Shown: positions 6,114 through 12,069 of the stretch, piece by piece
Layout: every line of letters begins with the position of its first letter
Position numbering within the stretch: position 1 is the first letter of the stretch
Source of the DNA: Parvularculaceae bacterium UBA4496
Lineage (GTDB): Bacteria; Pseudomonadota; Alphaproteobacteria; Caulobacterales; Parvularculaceae
DNA length: 12,354 nt
NCBI GenBank assembly: GCA_002388885.1
Contig: DGNI01000011.1
Location: 48,293 to 60,646 of the forward strand
Direction: 5' to 3'
The notes under the pieces: model-generated
What the model was told of the DNA's origin: nothing
The model's input: the letters and a program-made list of their open reading frames with translations, nothing else
The model's database searches: none
Position numbers and translations under genes: made by a program

Positions 6114-7136
6114 TTAAGGCGTATCGGTTTTTGCAGTTCCGTGCGCCGCATAAAGCGCTGCCGCGAGCACGCCCAGCGCACCGGCCTGATGCACGAGCCC
6201 GAGTGAAATCGGCGTTGCAGCCAGGATAGTCCAGACGCCGAGCACCAACTGCAACCCCACTGCCGCCAGCACAAGCCGCGCCCGCGACTCCAGTTTCGTT
6301 TTGCGCGCTGAAAGATAGAACCACACAGCGCCGGCCGAGAGCAGATAGGCGCCGATGCGGTGATTGAACTGCACGGCGGCGATGGTCTCGAAAAAGTCAT
6401 TCAGACCCGGCGCGCCGTCGAAATAACCGTCAGGAAAAAACTTTCCATCCATAAGCGGCCAGGTGTTGAAAGTGCGCCCGGCGCGCAGGCCCGCCACGAA
6501 GGCGCCAAGCATCATCTGCATGAATACGCCCGCCGTAAGTGCAATGGCCCCAAGCGCTACTCCCTTTGACGCATTCAGTTTTCGTGAAGGCCAAAGATCA
6601 AGCGCCAGCCAAAACATCAGCCCAAAGAGAATGACGGCAAGCGAAAGATGCGCCGCCAGCCGGTACTGGCTGACATCCACGCGATCGGCGAGTCCCGACG
6701 ACACCATCCACCAGCCAAGCGCGCCTTGCATGCCTCCCAGCAGAAAAAGTCCGATAAGCTTATAGGCAAGCACGCTGCGCGCTTTTCCAGTCACGATAAA
6801 GAACACCATGGGAAAGAAAAAAGCTGCGCCAATCACCCGCCCCAACAGGCGGTGTCCCCATTCCCACCAGTAAATTGTTTTGAATTCATCAAGACTCATC
6901 CCGTAATTGACTTCCTCATATTCCGGGATGGTTTTGTATTTCTCGAATTCCTCAATCCAGTGCTCGTCGCTCAATGGTGGGATTGCGCCCGTCACGGGCC
7001 GCCATTCGGTGATGGAAAGGCCAGAGTCCGTCAGCCGCGTTGCGCCGCCGACGATCACCATGGCTGCTACCAGCCCGCACATGACAAGCAGCCATAGCGC
7101 GACCTGCCGGTGACCTTTTTGAGGTGAAACGCTCAT
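6114..7136 (-). CDS. ctaA: Heme A synthase, COX15/CtaA family
   Basis: This integral inner-membrane enzyme oxidises the C8 methyl of heme O to give heme A for aa3-type cytochrome c oxidase. The 340-residue product has about eight membrane segments and the two-fold repeated layout of the family. The four conserved heme-ligand histidines are visible: WEWGHRLLGR (H95), RLAAHLSLA (H163), VQFNHRIGAY (H259) and LGLVHQAGAL (H316). The N-terminal GGATRLTDSGLSITEW (30-45) and the FNTWPLMDG loop (223-231) are also diagnostic. The length is that of the alphaproteobacterial/mitochondrial COX15 type, longer than the Bacillus CtaA. ATG 7136 has no good ribosome site immediately upstream (CCGCCGCACAAT), but no better in-frame start exists. 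A minus-facing terminator-like hairpin lies 55-90 bases upstream. No oxidase subunit genes are in this window. Confidence 0.95.
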   Translation of the reverse strand: MSVSPQKGHRQVALWLLVMCGLVAAMVIVGGATRLTDSGLSITEWRPVTGAIPPLSDEHWIEEFEKYKTIPEYEEVNYGMSLDEFKTIYWWEWGHRLLGRVIGAAFFFPMVFFIVTGKARSVLAYKLIGLFLLGGMQGALGWWMVSSGLADRVDVSQYRLAAHLSLAVILFGLMFWLALDLWPSRKLNASKGVALGAIALTAGVFMQMMLGAFVAGLRAGRTFNTWPLMDGKFFPDGYFDGAPGLNDFFETIAAVQFNHRIGAYLLSAGAVWFYLSARKTKLESRARLVLAAVGLQLVLGVWTILAATPISLGLVHQAGALGVLAAALYAAHGTAKTDTP

Positions 7137-7191
7137 ATTGTGCGGCGGGATCTCTTTTCAAAGGGCTTCTTGGTTGGCGATATAGGACAAT

Positions 7192-7224
7192 AAAAAAAAA
7201 GAATCGCGCGACCTGGCGTCGCGC
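7192..7224 (-). terminator. Minus-facing terminator-like hairpin between ctaA and the DUF5694-like gene
   Basis: GCGCGAC (7206-7212) and GTCGCGC (7218-7224) form a perfect 7-base GC-rich stem with a 5-base loop. On the minus strand GATTC and then nine Ts (7200-7192) follow. This is the best U tract in the window, although the 5-base gap between stem and tract is longer than ideal. It faces ctaA, not the plus-strand gene, whose ATG is only 25 bases from the stem. Confidence 0.55.
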
Positions 7225-7248
7225 TCCATAGAAAAGGGGACAAATCCG

Positions 7249-8070
7249 ATGAATTTGCGGACTTTTGCCATAAGCGCGGCTTTGATTGCGGCCCCGGCGC
7301 ATGCCGAAGACACATCTGCGCTCGAACGATTGAAGAATGCAGATAAAGCTGACGCCATGGTGCTCGGCGTATTTCATTTCCACCAGACGGAAACGCCTGA
7401 TATCCGCCTGCCCGAACATCAAAAGGCGCTCGTTGAGATCGTTGAAAAAATCGCCGAATACGCGCCAACGCATATCGGCCTTGAATGCCGCGCTGACTAT
7501 GAGGCGGAACTCAACGGCTATTACGACAAATGGCGGCGCGGCGAACACGGCCTTGGGCGTAATGAGCGCCAGCAGCTCGGCTTTCGCATTGCTGCAAAAA
7601 TGGATCTACCGCAGGTTCATTGTATCGATGCGGAATTCCCGCCGACGCCGTCGTTCGACGCTTATGACGGCTGGCAGGATTTTCTCGCCTACGCTGAATC
7701 CCGCGGTGACGATGAAGCTTACAAGGACTGGATTCCCCTCATCACGGATTACGCAAAAGAATTACAGGCATTCATGGCGGATGCGCCGCTAGCAGACATC
7801 ATGAACAGGCTGAATGGCGCAGACGCAGATTACTCACAGGCGCGTATGCTGCTGGTGGAAATCAGCGTCGGCGTTGACGATAATTGGGCCGGGCCTGATT
7901 TTTACGGTCGCTATCAGGGACGGAACGCGCGGATGTTCGCAAAAACCCAGAAGCTGGTCGATCCCGGCGACAGGATGCTTATTATTGTCGGCAACGCCCA
8001 CAAACGACCGCTGGAAATCATGTTTAACGACAGTTATGAATTCATCCTGGTTAAGACGCCGGTGTTCTGA
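7249..8070 (+). CDS. Secreted TraB/EreA-like protein (DUF5694-like)
   Basis: The 273-residue product has a signal peptide (MNLRTFAISAALIAAPAHA, cleavage near 19). Its conserved points match the TraB/EreA/TIKI superfamily pattern: VLGVFHFHQTETPD (38-51) with H43 and H45, THIGLECR (74-81) with E79, YQGRNARMFAKTQ (222-234) with the Arg-Asn pair, and MLIIVGNAHKRPL (243-255) with H251. The 'LGxFHF' opening and 'VGxxHxxPL' end fit DUF5694 as I recall it. Relatives in this fold include erythromycin esterase and TIKI-type metalloproteases; the reaction here is unknown, and I assign fold rather than function. GGGGA (7236-7240) supports ATG 7249. It heads a three-gene plus-strand cluster; DUF2842 follows after 34 bases. 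Confidence 0.75.
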   Translation: MNLRTFAISAALIAAPAHAEDTSALERLKNADKADAMVLGVFHFHQTETPDIRLPEHQKALVEIVEKIAEYAPTHIGLECRADYEAELNGYYDKWRRGEHGLGRNERQQLGFRIAAKMDLPQVHCIDAEFPPTPSFDAYDGWQDFLAYAESRGDDEAYKDWIPLITDYAKELQAFMADAPLADIMNRLNGADADYSQARMLLVEISVGVDDNWAGPDFYGRYQGRNARMFAKTQKLVDPGDRMLIIVGNAHKRPLEIMFNDSYEFILVKTPVF

Positions 8071-8104
8071 CGCGAATCCCGGCAGATTCGAAAGGACGAG
8101 CGTC

Positions 8105-8314
8105 ATGCCGCCCCGTATCAAGAAACTGATCGGCTTCTCGTTGTTCCTGCCGGGGCTCATTGTTTACTTTTTCGCGGCCGCAGCGCTCGGCGAGCGCGTG
8201 CCTGACTTTCAGCTCATGAAAGCCGCCTATTTCCTTGTAGCGGGCGTCGCCTGGGCGTTTCCGGCAAAGTTCCTGATCCAGTGGATGCACGCCGAGCCGA
8301 ACAAAAAAGGTTAA
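8105..8314 (+). CDS. DUF2842 family small membrane protein
   Basis: The 69-residue product begins MPPRIKKLIGF and has two predicted membrane helices (about 8-28 and 37-57) ending in VAGVAWAFPAKFLIQWM. The order of basic N-terminus, two helices and a Trp/Pro-containing 'AGxAWxxPxxxLIxWM' end is that of DUF2842, a family found mainly in alphaproteobacteria. Its function is not known. AAGGACGAG (8092-8100) precedes ATG 8105. The frame open from 7814 overlaps the preceding gene and is not coding there. It lies between the DUF5694-like and J-domain genes and may be co-transcribed with both. Confidence 0.8.
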   Translation: MPPRIKKLIGFSLFLPGLIVYFFAAAALGERVPDFQLMKAAYFLVAGVAWAFPAKFLIQWMHAEPNKKG

Positions 8315-8339
8315 TCTGGCAAGACCGTTGCAGGTCTCT

Positions 8340-8367
8340 GTTCGAACCGCACCCCGCGCGGTCGAAC
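8340..8367 (+). promoter_or_regulatory. Hairpin just before the J-domain gene's ribosome site
   Basis: GTTCGAACCGC (8340-8350) pairs with GCGGTCGAAC (8358-8367) over ten bases with one bulged A and a 7-base loop. GAGG (8368-8371), the likely ribosome site of the gene starting at 8378, begins at the base of the stem. No T tract follows, so a role in mRNA processing or translation is likelier than termination. Confidence 0.4.
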
Positions 8368-8377
8368 GAGGCCCCTG

Positions 8378-8920
8378 ATGAGCGTTTTTGACAGCAAAAA
8401 CCGCACCTTCCGCCACCGCAACGAGATTGACGTCTTGCTGCGCCTTAAAGGCGTTGATGAAGAGATTCCGGTAACCATCTTCGCCAGCCTTGGCGAACGG
8501 GCTCAGGATCTACTCAATGATGAGCGCGTTTTCATTCCGGTTCGCCGGCCCTCGGGTGAGACGGTGTTGATCGCCAAGACGCAAATCGAATCCCTTGCCG
8601 AGCAGAATGCGTCCAGAGAGGACGAGGAAGAACTCGAACAGCTCGAGGAAGATTTCACGCAGGAAACCATTCGCGAGGCGATCTCGAAGAAATCGTTCGA
8701 CCCTTACGAGATGCTGCGTATTCAGCCGACGGCCAGCCCCGACGAAATTCGCGCAGCCTACAAGGCGCGGATCAAGGCGGTGCACCCAGACGCCCTCGCC
8801 TCGCTGGGCCTCGATGACGACATCACCAAGGCTGCGATCCTAACGACCCAAAAAGTCAATTACGCCTATCAGAAAATCATGAAGGAGCGCGGCGCGAAAA
8901 CCGCCGACCGCGTCGTTTAA
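8378..8920 (+). CDS. J-domain co-chaperone-like protein
   Basis: The 180-residue product has a C-terminal J domain (about 108-172): DPYEMLRIQPTASPDEIRAAYKARIKAV, the HPD tripeptide at 136-138 that stimulates DnaK ATPase, and a helix III/IV region ending VNYAYQKIMKERG. The N-terminal 75 residues form a separate basic/beta-patterned region (NEIDVLLRLKG, IPVTIFASLGERAQDLL, FIPVRRPSGETVLIAKTQI) that I do not recognise. An acidic, probably coiled linker (REDEEELEQLEEDF, 80-93) joins the two. There is no Gly/Phe or zinc-finger region, so this is not a full DnaJ; it probably directs DnaK to a specific client through the N-terminal part. GAGG (8368-8371) precedes ATG 8378. Confidence 0.85.
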   Translation: MSVFDSKNRTFRHRNEIDVLLRLKGVDEEIPVTIFASLGERAQDLLNDERVFIPVRRPSGETVLIAKTQIESLAEQNASREDEEELEQLEEDFTQETIREAISKKSFDPYEMLRIQPTASPDEIRAAYKARIKAVHPDALASLGLDDDITKAAILTTQKVNYAYQKIMKERGAKTADRVV

Positions 8921-8944
8921 TACTCAGCCAACATGCTGATATGC

Positions 8945-8983
8945 CAAGAACGGCAGGGCCTGCGACTCGCCCCGCCGTTCTTG
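8945..8983. terminator. Hairpin in the gap between convergent genes
   Basis: CAAGAACGGC (8945-8954) and GCCGTTCTTG (8974-8983) form a perfect 10-base stem; the 19-base loop can extend the pairing through GGG (8956-8958) with CCC (8971-8973). It lies 25 bases past the J-domain stop and 28 bases past the PRC-barrel stop. Neither strand has a clear T tract, but its position suggests a shared bidirectional terminator. Confidence 0.55.
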
Positions 8984-9010
8984 CTGCAAATAAGCGCAAA
9001 TGATCAAAGG

Positions 9011-9412
9011 TTATTCGTTCACAGGCTGTTCGGCCTCAACTTCGCCCTGAAACGCAGGCGCAGCCTCGACCTCTTCAGCCGTCATGGACAGCGTATAACC
9101 CGATCCGTCCGCGTTCTCCTGCAATTCATCAACGCCAACGCTGATTTTCTTGGCGCCAAGGCCAAGGAAGCCGCCGACGGACAGGATTGCCTGCTGGCTT
9201 CCGTCATCCGCAGTTATGACTGTTTCAACGGTGCCGACGGGTTGTCCGTTCGCGTCAAATACGTTCTGGCCTTCAAGCTGAGCCGTTTCCATTGCAGGCG
9301 ATGCAGCTTCTTCCGTTGCTGTTTCCGTGTGGATTGACTTCTCTTGCGCGTACGCGGCGCCGAGAGCAAATACAAACGATGTGACGGAAGCCGATAGCAA
9401 AGATTTTCTCAT
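9011..9412 (-). CDS. Periplasmic PRC-barrel-like protein
   Basis: The 133-residue product has a signal peptide (MRKSLLSASVTSFVFALGAAYA, cleavage near 22), then a Glu/Thr/Ala-rich linker. From about 45 to 115 it has a small beta-barrel pattern: LEGQNVFDANGQPVGTVETVIT, then QQAILSVGGFLGLGAKKISVGVDEL, then GYTLSMTAEEVEAAPAF. The 'GqnVyd.nGe.iG.I.dvv' start and 'v.vGgflGlG.k.vavp.del' middle are typical of PRC-barrel domain proteins exported in alphaproteobacteria. The role is unknown; relatives are sometimes stress-related. AAAGGAGAT gives a strong ribosome site before ATG 9412. It stands alone, converging with the J-domain gene and diverging from the protease gene. Confidence 0.85.
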   Translation of the reverse strand: MRKSLLSASVTSFVFALGAAYAQEKSIHTETATEEAASPAMETAQLEGQNVFDANGQPVGTVETVITADDGSQQAILSVGGFLGLGAKKISVGVDELQENADGSGYTLSMTAEEVEAAPAFQGEVEAEQPVNE

Positions 9413-9787
9413 TTCAAATCTCCTTTCGAGTTTCCCCGCTCACGAAACAACTATCGGAAGTTTGAAAGTGCTTTTCGAGTTAATGATGTTACAGCATGGA
9501 CGCCTTGTCATGATTAAAAAAAGTAAAGACGTGTTTATACACATGGCGGTTTTTCTCTGCTATTAATATTCTTTCCTTATACTGATGACTAAGTAATTTA
9601 GCTGCCGAAACGAGACTTAATCAGCCGCTATCGAATCCCGCCGGCCGCTATCGTCCGGGCGCCCGCATTGGCGCCGGCGGCGCCGTTGAACCCGCGCAAA
9701 AGCTTTCGCTCTTTCCGTTGACCGGGACATCACCTTTCATTAACCCCTGCTCATTAACTGTCTGTAATACTTAAGGCGCCTTAGCTA
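9413..9787. other. 375-base divergent intergenic region
   Basis: No convincing gene is present. The left part (about 9470-9610) is AT-rich. The middle holds a direct repeat GCCGCTATCG (9624-9633 and 9644-9653) exactly 20 bases apart. Near the protease gene lie two CATTAAC half-sites (9738-9744 and 9752-9758) and the palindrome TAAGGCGCCTTA (9772-9783). TGTAAT/TAATAC (9763-9770) is a possible -10 for the protease gene. An 18-codon ATG frame at 9510 has no ribosome site and is probably chance. Confidence 0.55.
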
Positions 9788-10504
9788 TTGGATCCTGCGT
9801 TGCGTTTTTTCTGTTTTCTCTTCTCTTTGGCGGCGTTTGCGTTCCCTGCGAGCGCGCAGGCGCAACCAGAATACCGGCTATTGAAGCTCGACGGAGCCTA
9901 TATGAAATGGGGCGAACCGGTCTTTGGGGCCGAGGCGACCGTAACCTATGGCCTCGTAAATTCTCGCCATGACTTCGCAGACGCCCGCAACTGTACGGCT
10001 ATCGGCCCCGTCCAGCCGATACTTTTCGCCAACGAAATCGACGCTGCGTCTTTCGAGCGGGAGCTGACGCACGCCTTTCGCGCCTGGGAGAACGTGTCCG
10101 GTATCAGGTTTCGCCCCGCTGCGTCTTCCGAGACGGCTGACATCCTGATCGGCGCCGACCTCGCCGAACGGGGATGGGCGCACGCTGACGTAAAATACAC
10201 ATCAACAGCGGACGGCATTCACGCCATTGAACGCGGGATCGTCTGCCTCAGCCCGGCAAAGTCCTGGAAGATCGGTTTCGGCGAAAATCCTGAAGCGCAG
10301 GATATGAAATACACGCTTACCCACGAAATCGGACACGCCATTGGTCTTAATCATGCAAGCCCGCGCGGACAGTTGATGTCGTTCACCTATGGCGAAAATA
10401 TCAGCGAGTTACAGTCTGGCGATGTTGAGGGAGCGAGGATTCTTTACGGGGCGCCGCGCGAGGGAATGATGGCGGCGACGCTGCCAGAGCAAGCCGACCG
10501 GTAA
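9788..10504 (+). CDS. Secreted matrixin-type (M10) zinc metalloprotease
   Basis: The product of 238 residues carries the zinc-binding motif HEIGHAIGLNH at 179-189 (HExxHxxGxxH, with E180 as the catalytic base) and a methionine-turn segment LMSFTYG (196-202), as in metzincins of the matrixin family. The sequence before it (FERELTHAFRAWENVSGIRFRP, 89-110; TADILIGADLAERGWAHADV) matches the usual five-stranded sheet and edge helix. A signal peptide (RFFCFLFSLAAFAFPASAQA) sends it to the periplasm or outside. C69 and C153 could form a disulfide. No ATG is available: an in-frame TAG at 9782 leaves TTG at 9788 or TTG at 9800. Neither has a strong ribosome site, so the start is uncertain by four codons. 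No propeptide cysteine switch is evident. Confidence 0.85.
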   Translation: MDPALRFFCFLFSLAAFAFPASAQAQPEYRLLKLDGAYMKWGEPVFGAEATVTYGLVNSRHDFADARNCTAIGPVQPILFANEIDAASFERELTHAFRAWENVSGIRFRPAASSETADILIGADLAERGWAHADVKYTSTADGIHAIERGIVCLSPAKSWKIGFGENPEAQDMKYTLTHEIGHAIGLNHASPRGQLMSFTYGENISELQSGDVEGARILYGAPREGMMAATLPEQADR

Positions 10505-10519
10505 GCCTGCTGTACCCGG

Positions 10520-10927
10520 TTAGCCAGCCCGGCAATTGTACTGGTTCCAGTCCGGCTGGTCAGCGCATAATGGCAAAGGCTGCTGATTGCTTACAAGGAC
10601 AAACGCCGCGAGAGCCGCAAGCACCAGCCCGATTGCAATCAGAATGATCAGCGGGCCGGGCGTATGAGGACCGTGAAGAATATTCACTTCATCGTTCTGC
10701 TTGTCATCTTCGTCATCATCCTCCTCACGGACAAACCGGTCGGAGATTTTACTTTTGAACCGCGGGTGCGACACCGACGCCATTTCCGGCTTTTTGGACG
10801 GATCAGGAGTACAGGCTTTAGAAAATTCCGGAATTGCAGTTTGAGGCGCCGTGAACTCGGCGTCATCACTGAACACGCTTTTTTCGTTTGTCGGAGAAAT
10901 CCCTTCCGGCAATGAAATGCGGCTCAT
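10520..10927 (-). CDS. Single-pass membrane protein of unknown function
   Basis: The 135-residue product has a hydrophilic N-terminal part (1-90) with an acidic run (REEDDDEDDKQNDE, 67-80). One membrane helix follows (about 92-113, PLIILIAIGLVLAALAAFVLV). A short tail after it holds two cysteines (121 and 132) and aromatic residues (DQPDWNQYNC). With few basic residues after the helix, the tail is predicted to be periplasmic and the acidic part cytoplasmic. I recognise no family. ATG 10927 is preceded by AGGGGAG at a good distance; the TTG one codon earlier is too close to it. It converges with the protease gene (15-base gap) and follows the rhomboid gene on the same strand after 155 bases. 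Confidence 0.75.
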   Translation of the reverse strand: MSRISLPEGISPTNEKSVFSDDAEFTAPQTAIPEFSKACTPDPSKKPEMASVSHPRFKSKISDRFVREEDDDEDDKQNDEVNILHGPHTPGPLIILIAIGLVLAALAAFVLVSNQQPLPLCADQPDWNQYNCRAG

Positions 10928-11082
10928 CAAACTCCCCTGAACAACAGCGCGAATATCCTAGCATGCTGCGCCGTTGGTGTGGCAAGAGTGATGCTAATCG
11001 TTTGAATTTGCTGGCCCTCAAAAACCACTTCAGCACACCGAATGCGGAAGACTGGCTCGGAAGATTCCACTCTCCCGGGAAA

Positions 11083-11676
11083 TCATCCGAATGTCTGCGC
11101 TAAAATCTCGGGCCGCATCAGTAAGGTCAAAATCACCCCCGCGACAGCGCCGCCGAGATGGCCTTCATGGGCGATCCGCCCGCCGCCGCCCATCATGCTC
11201 GCAGATATCAGCATGAACAAAACGCCATAAACAATCGCCGGAATCGGAATCGGCACGAACATGAAATAGATCGGATGTAGCGGCGCAAATAAGCAAAAGG
11301 AAAGTATGACGCCTGATACGCCGTCCGAGGCGCCAAGCGAAGTATAAGCCAGATTATCGCGGTTGGCGTAAAACGACACGACGCCGCTCGCGAAAATGGC
11401 GCCGAAGTAAACGACCAGAAACCCGTCCGTTCCGAGCAGCCGTTCAACGGCCGGCCCAAAGAACCACAGCGTCATCATGTTGAACAGCAGATGAAAATAA
11501 TCACCGTGCAGAAATGACGACGTAAAAATCCGATAGTGCTGTTTGCGATGAATCAGCGCCCCGACATTAAACGCGTAGCTGCCCGTAAAACCGCGGTCGA
11601 ATGACAGCGCGTAAATGCTCGGAACGAGGTTTGCGATGATCAGGGCGTAAGTGGCGGGCGCGCCGGGGAGTTCCAT
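11083..11676 (-). CDS. Rhomboid-family intramembrane serine protease
   Basis: The 197-residue product is a polytopic membrane protein of about six helices. It contains the rhomboid landmarks in order: HLLFNMMTLWFFG (62-74, with the HxxxN motif), the catalytic serine in LGASDGVSGVI (S117) and the catalytic histidine in IAHEGHLGGAVAG (most likely H173). Rhomboids cleave single-pass membrane proteins within or next to the membrane. The position after the serine is Asp (GASD) where many members have Gly. The short N-terminus lacks the cytoplasmic domain of GlpG, so it resembles the compact bacterial form. ATG 11676 has only a weak ribosome site (AGAG). Substrates are unknown; the single-pass protein encoded just downstream is a possible one by position only. 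Confidence 0.92.
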   Translation of the reverse strand: MELPGAPATYALIIANLVPSIYALSFDRGFTGSYAFNVGALIHRKQHYRIFTSSFLHGDYFHLLFNMMTLWFFGPAVERLLGTDGFLVVYFGAIFASGVVSFYANRDNLAYTSLGASDGVSGVILSFCLFAPLHPIYFMFVPIPIPAIVYGVLFMLISASMMGGGGRIAHEGHLGGAVAGVILTLLMRPEILAQTFG

Positions 11677-11711
11677 GAATTTGCTCTGGTAAACCTTTGT
11701 GCAGCGAAACT

Positions 11712-11996
11712 CTAGTCCGCTTTCGCGGCGGCCTCGTCTGGAGTCATGGTCTTCATGGCGAGCGCGTGAATGGGCCCGGCGAGCTCCTCGCGCAGAACGT
11801 CATTCACCAGCCTTTGTCGTGCAACTCGCGAAAGCCCTTCAAACGCGCCCGATACGACCAGCAAACGGAAGTGCGATTGGCCCCCTTCTCTTGCGCCGGC
11901 GTGACCCGCGTGAAGGTGCGACTCATCGATGACCTCGAGGCTTTCGGGACCAAGGGCGGCGGCTAATTTTTTGCGGATGGTTTCTGCGACTTGCAT
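11712..11996 (-). CDS. bolA: BolA family protein
   Basis: BolA proteins work with monothiol glutaredoxins in [2Fe-2S] handling and iron regulation. The 94-residue product has the full fold: an N-terminal helix (VAETIRKKLAAAL), LEVIDESHLHAGHAGAREGGQSHFRLLVVSG (20-50) with several histidines in the variable loop, the FEGLSRVARQRLVNDVLREEL helix (52-72) and the conserved C-terminal IHALAMKTMTPDEA (76-89) with its invariant His. The length is usual. ATG 11996 has no obvious ribosome site. It is divergent from the J-domain-family gene; as I recall, this bolA/J-protein pairing, often followed by cobS, is conserved in alphaproteobacteria. Which BolA paralogue it is cannot be told here. Confidence 0.93.
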   Translation of the reverse strand: MQVAETIRKKLAAALGPESLEVIDESHLHAGHAGAREGGQSHFRLLVVSGAFEGLSRVARQRLVNDVLREELAGPIHALAMKTMTPDEAAAKAD

Positions 11997-12033
11997 GGCG
12001 CCAGAGAACCCGTACCAAGCCTATTCGTCAAGA

Positions 12034-12062
12034 TTGTGTCAAGCCGCAAGGCGCATCATATT
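12034..12062 (+). promoter_or_regulatory. Candidate promoter of the J-domain-family gene
   Basis: TTGTGT (12034-12039) and CATATT (12057-12062) are separated by 17 bases. Transcription would begin about at 12069-12070, which coincides with the ATG at 12070 and suggests a leaderless mRNA. Confidence 0.35.
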
Positions 12063-12069
12063 GCACTGC

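Noticed and set aside
8331..8367. tRNA T-arm-like sequence (GTTCGAACC)
   Set aside because: The flanking bases do not pair as a T stem and no acceptor, D or anticodon arms can be built; the bases fit a simple hairpin before the J-domain gene instead.
9510..9566. 18-codon ATG frame in the AT-rich gap
   Set aside because: No ribosome site, and very short in an AT-rich stretch; chance is the simplest explanation.
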